Positions 61,021 through 64,000 of a DNA stretch of 64,000 bases are shown here, piece after piece; position 1 is the stretch's first letter, and every line of letters begins with the position of its first letter. The DNA is taken from the NCBI GenBank assembly GCA_020086605.1, contig JACBWW010000004.1, positions 37,769,320 to 37,833,319 on the forward strand, written 5' to 3'. The notes beneath the pieces were generated by a model. It saw only the letters and a list, made by a program, of their open reading frames with translations. It was not told where the DNA came from and searched no databases. Source of the DNA: Lanius collurio. Lineage: Eukaryota; Chordata; Aves; Passeriformes; Laniidae. The position numbers and the translations under genes were made by a program.

Positions 61021-63878
61021 TTTTTTCAGTATAAAATGATGTGAAGCAAAGAAAAATGTTAAACATTTTTGGCAATTGTAAATGAAAAATCATAAGAAGT
61101 TGTAAAATTTAATTTTTTTTTCTTCTTTAGAATAATTTATAGAATGAAAGATGGAAATTGTGTTTCTAATCATCTGAAAAATACTTTGAACAAAACTAAA
61201 AATATCTATATAAGTAATTATTGTCTTTTGTTCTTACTTTCAGTAGTTCATGAGGAATTAGATATCTGATACTTTTTTTTTTTTTTTAAATTTTGTACAG
61301 CTGTTTTTAAAAAATGCTCAGTTTGTTCCAATATACATAGCAATACTAATGTATTGCACTGAGCTTTCTTTCAGGCATGACTGCAAAATATTTATGAAGC
61401 TCCTTAGGCAGATATAACTTTTAATTAATACCAGCATGTGGAAAATCTATCACGGTACGTCATAAAGGCTTTATGTGTCTGTCATTAATGGTATATAAGT
61501 AAGTTTTAGAACTGAAAATAATCGTATATGTTTATATTGTTATATGTGAATACAAAAGAAAATTCTTGTTAAGCTAAGGAAGTGAACATGTCAGCACTAT
61601 TTTGAAGTTCCCCATTTTAATGTCTCAATGAGGAGCAACTCACTTAGAACATCTAATTCCTGAATGTAGAACTGAAATTGGTTCTTTCATTCCATCTTAC
61701 CCTTTCAGGTCCCCTAACTAATGCCATTCTGACTTCATTTTGGAACACAAAAGCAATTTGAATCATTTATATTTAAAACTTTGACTAAACACATTCAGTT
61801 TTAACACTATCTTTAGACTATTTATATGTACAAGGGTAAAATTAGATACAGCACATATTTTCATGCTGACCAATTCTTACTTTCCACAAACCTTAAAAAT
61901 TGTACAATGAAGGCTTGGGGTATGGTTGTTTTCTTCCTTTCACCGTCCCTCTCTTTCTGCCCCCCTACACCACTTCTGCAAGTACAAAGTGCCTTAATAC
62001 AACTTAACATTTAAAAATAATGTTGTCAAGATCAAGGGGGCAAAACTGGGATTTTTAAAGCAGTATAGAGGCAAGTAGAATTTGCATTATTTTTTTTATT
62101 TCTTATTATGATCCTAAATTCCTTACCTTATGGATGTGTTCATAATCCCATAAAATTTTCATTAATATTCTTTAGTTATAGATGCCTTTGGCTGTGAACC
62201 TGAACTAGTTTTAATCAATCTGTAGGCTGGAAGAGGGATATGAGAAGTTACAATGCAAATAGAGACATAGACTACGAGTTCTGTATTTTTATGTCCTCTT
62301 GCAAGTGAAAATAGACTTGAATAGAGAACACAGAGCTAAAATGCAGATTAAATTTCTAATTTAGCTTCATATTTACACTGTACATTACCAAATTGAGATT
62401 TTATTTACTTAAATGTGCTTTCAATTAATGTAATGTGGGATTGACAATCTCTATATTAATGACTTCTTCAGAGACACTGCCACAGTGGCTACATGTCTTG
62501 TTCCACCATCTCTTTGTATGTCAGTCACATATTTTGAGCTATCAGTCCTTGTCACTGAAAAGCTGTGTACTTTGTAAAAGGAAGAAATGTTGCATTTAAA
62601 GGACAGGGATAAAGCAAGGGCTTAAGTAAAAAGGAAACATGTACACATACACATTATATAGATGTATACAAATTGAAGTGGTAAAATTTAAAGTTAAGGG
62701 AAAAAAAGTATTGTTTTAAATCCTTGGCTGTGGGACAACTTGCTTGGTCAAAAAATCTCAAAAGCTTATTTGACGAATGTGAAGCACAAGGGTGTTTTTT
62801 TTGTTGTTTGGTGAGTGTTTTGTCCAAGGTATTGTCAAATTCCTCAGGAAAAGTGAATTATTAGGTCAGATTCTGCTTCTTCTTTTGAGGGTAGCTGCAC
62901 ATCTTGTTGGGGGAAGTTTCAGAGACACAGGACTCTCATAAGTAAGAATAAATAACTCATACAAAGGAGCTGGAAGTCTGAAGCTCAAAGTGAGACAGGT
63001 TTTGGAGAAAATCAATAGACAGGACACAGAAGGGATGTAAAGGAAATTCCCTAAGTGTTGGGCTAAAGTTCTTGACACTCAGGAAGTCAGAGCTGGCTGA
63101 AAATAAGTTTGAAAAAAAAGGACTTATTCTGAAAGAATACAGGAGGTAATTGGTAAGTTGCTTATAAACTGGTTCTTTCTTTCTCTCTTTTTGCCTCTAG
63201 TCAGATTATTTAAAATCAAAAAAGTTAATTATTAGAATATGTTTTATATTAAAAGTTCTCTTTGATTTGTGGTCCTATTTTTTACACAGTTCTGTCTACA
63301 ATTACTTCCATTATTATGATTCTTGTCAAACTCTGACAGAACTGTACCTACGTAGATGTAGAGAATTTTCCTTCTCTACAGAAAAGTGTTTCGATCACTT
63401 TCTTTTCTTCTTTAGCCGGGACTTTTGTTAACATGCCAGCTAGAAAACACTTAAAGCTAAGGGGATTCTTTTTTTTCTTTTTCTTTTTACTGATGTGATC
63501 ATCTGTGTGACAAATTTATATGAAATTTATATATTTAATGAATGGCCATAAAATCATATTCCATAGCTTTATTATAATTATGAATTTTCAACTTGATGGA
63601 TTTGAATCAGTGATTATATCAAAGAGGAGAGATTTGTGTCTTAGTTTATAATGTCTGTTTCATAAAGTAGCAATGATATTTTTAATGAAACAAAAACATA
63701 TAACCCTTTCCTAATAATGTTATGAAAGAGGAAGTGTAAACAGGCTCTTACAAAATATGCATCAATTGAAAAAATTTCTCTAAAGGAATTAAATAAGCCA
63801 AGGAAGGATGCATGCCTAGGACCAACTTGCTTGCTTTGACAGAAACAACCATAAAAGGCCAAAAAAGTATCTAAGTTT

Positions 63879-63906
63879 TTTTATCAATATTATTTTATCA
63901 ATATTA
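63879..63906 (+). repeat. Tandem 14-bp duplication
   Basis: TTTTATCAATATTA occurs twice head to tail and runs straight into the T-rich tract that follows. Confidence 0.9.
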
Positions 63907-63960
63907 TTTTTCCTTTTTTCTTTTTCTTTTTTTTTCTTTTCCTTTTTTTTTTTTTTTTTT
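63907..63960 (+). repeat. T-rich (T/C) tract
   Basis: Only T and C for 54 bases, ending in a run of nineteen or so T. Possibly a degenerate poly(A) tail of a minus-strand retroposon whose body would lie outside or be unrecognisable. Confidence 0.85.
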
Positions 63961-64000
63961 GCACCAAGATTTTGTGGTCAAAAGCATCACCCAGTTATAA

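Larger units (their letters stand above)
61021..64000. other. Single-copy AT-rich DNA, no gene seen
   Basis: No supported gene. T-run near 61271-61287, then AT-rich single-copy sequence, with a tandem 14-mer and a T/C tract at the end of the window. Confidence 0.6.

Noticed and set aside
1..64000. CRISPR arrays, operons, tRNA or rRNA genes, prophage modules
   Set aside because: No regularly spaced repeats, no clusters of co-directional long frames and no cloverleaf or rRNA sequence were seen; repeat content is avian.

Overview
This window looks like AT-rich, CpG-poor nuclear DNA of a bird. The host group is read from the repeats. There are five CR1 LINE pieces, three of which keep the CR1 3' end with its AGAATC/ATAGAAT octamer-like terminus. 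There are also six single LTRs whose body sequences match avian endogenous-retrovirus LTRs as I remember them. One ERVK-type LTR has a CA-rich U5 of a kind I associate with songbirds, so a passerine is my best guess, but that is not proven. There are no features of a bacterial, phage or organellar genome: no operons, ribosome-binding sites, CRISPR arrays or tRNA/rRNA genes.

Layout: 1-8088 single-copy AT-rich DNA; 8089-8679 LTR (+); 8680-19430 single-copy DNA with a 115-bp poly(A)/(A,C) tract and a perfect 2 x 80-bp tandem duplication; 19430-19800 internal CR1 piece (+); 22701-23298 ERVK-type LTR (-); 28191-28814 ERVL-type LTR (-) with a 5-bp target duplication; 34541-34745 old CR1 piece (+); 42125-42690 ERVL-type LTR (-); 43519-43669 polypyrimidine tract; 46816-47372 and 48402-49000 two CR1 3' ends (-); 54729-55140 compact LTR (+) bracketed by a 7-bp direct repeat; 57147-57290 A/C tract; 57958-58572 LTR (-); 60613-61020 CR1 3' end (-); 61021-64000 single-copy DNA ending in a T/C-rich tract.

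I found no protein-coding exon I could support. The open frames are short, lack recognisable domains and often lie over repeats. The two longest (149 and 139 codons) are near what chance gives in DNA of this composition. The window is best described as a gene desert or the inside of a very large intron. Its functional content, if any, is likely regulatory, and I mark four stretches that look like candidate conserved noncoding elements on composition and motif grounds only.

I did not find a convincing undescribed system. The best leads are structural: the perfect 80-bp tandem duplication, an exact 37-bp sequence shared by two otherwise unrelated sites 8.9 kb apart, two LTRs with visible target-site duplications, and a strand bias among the CR1 3' ends.
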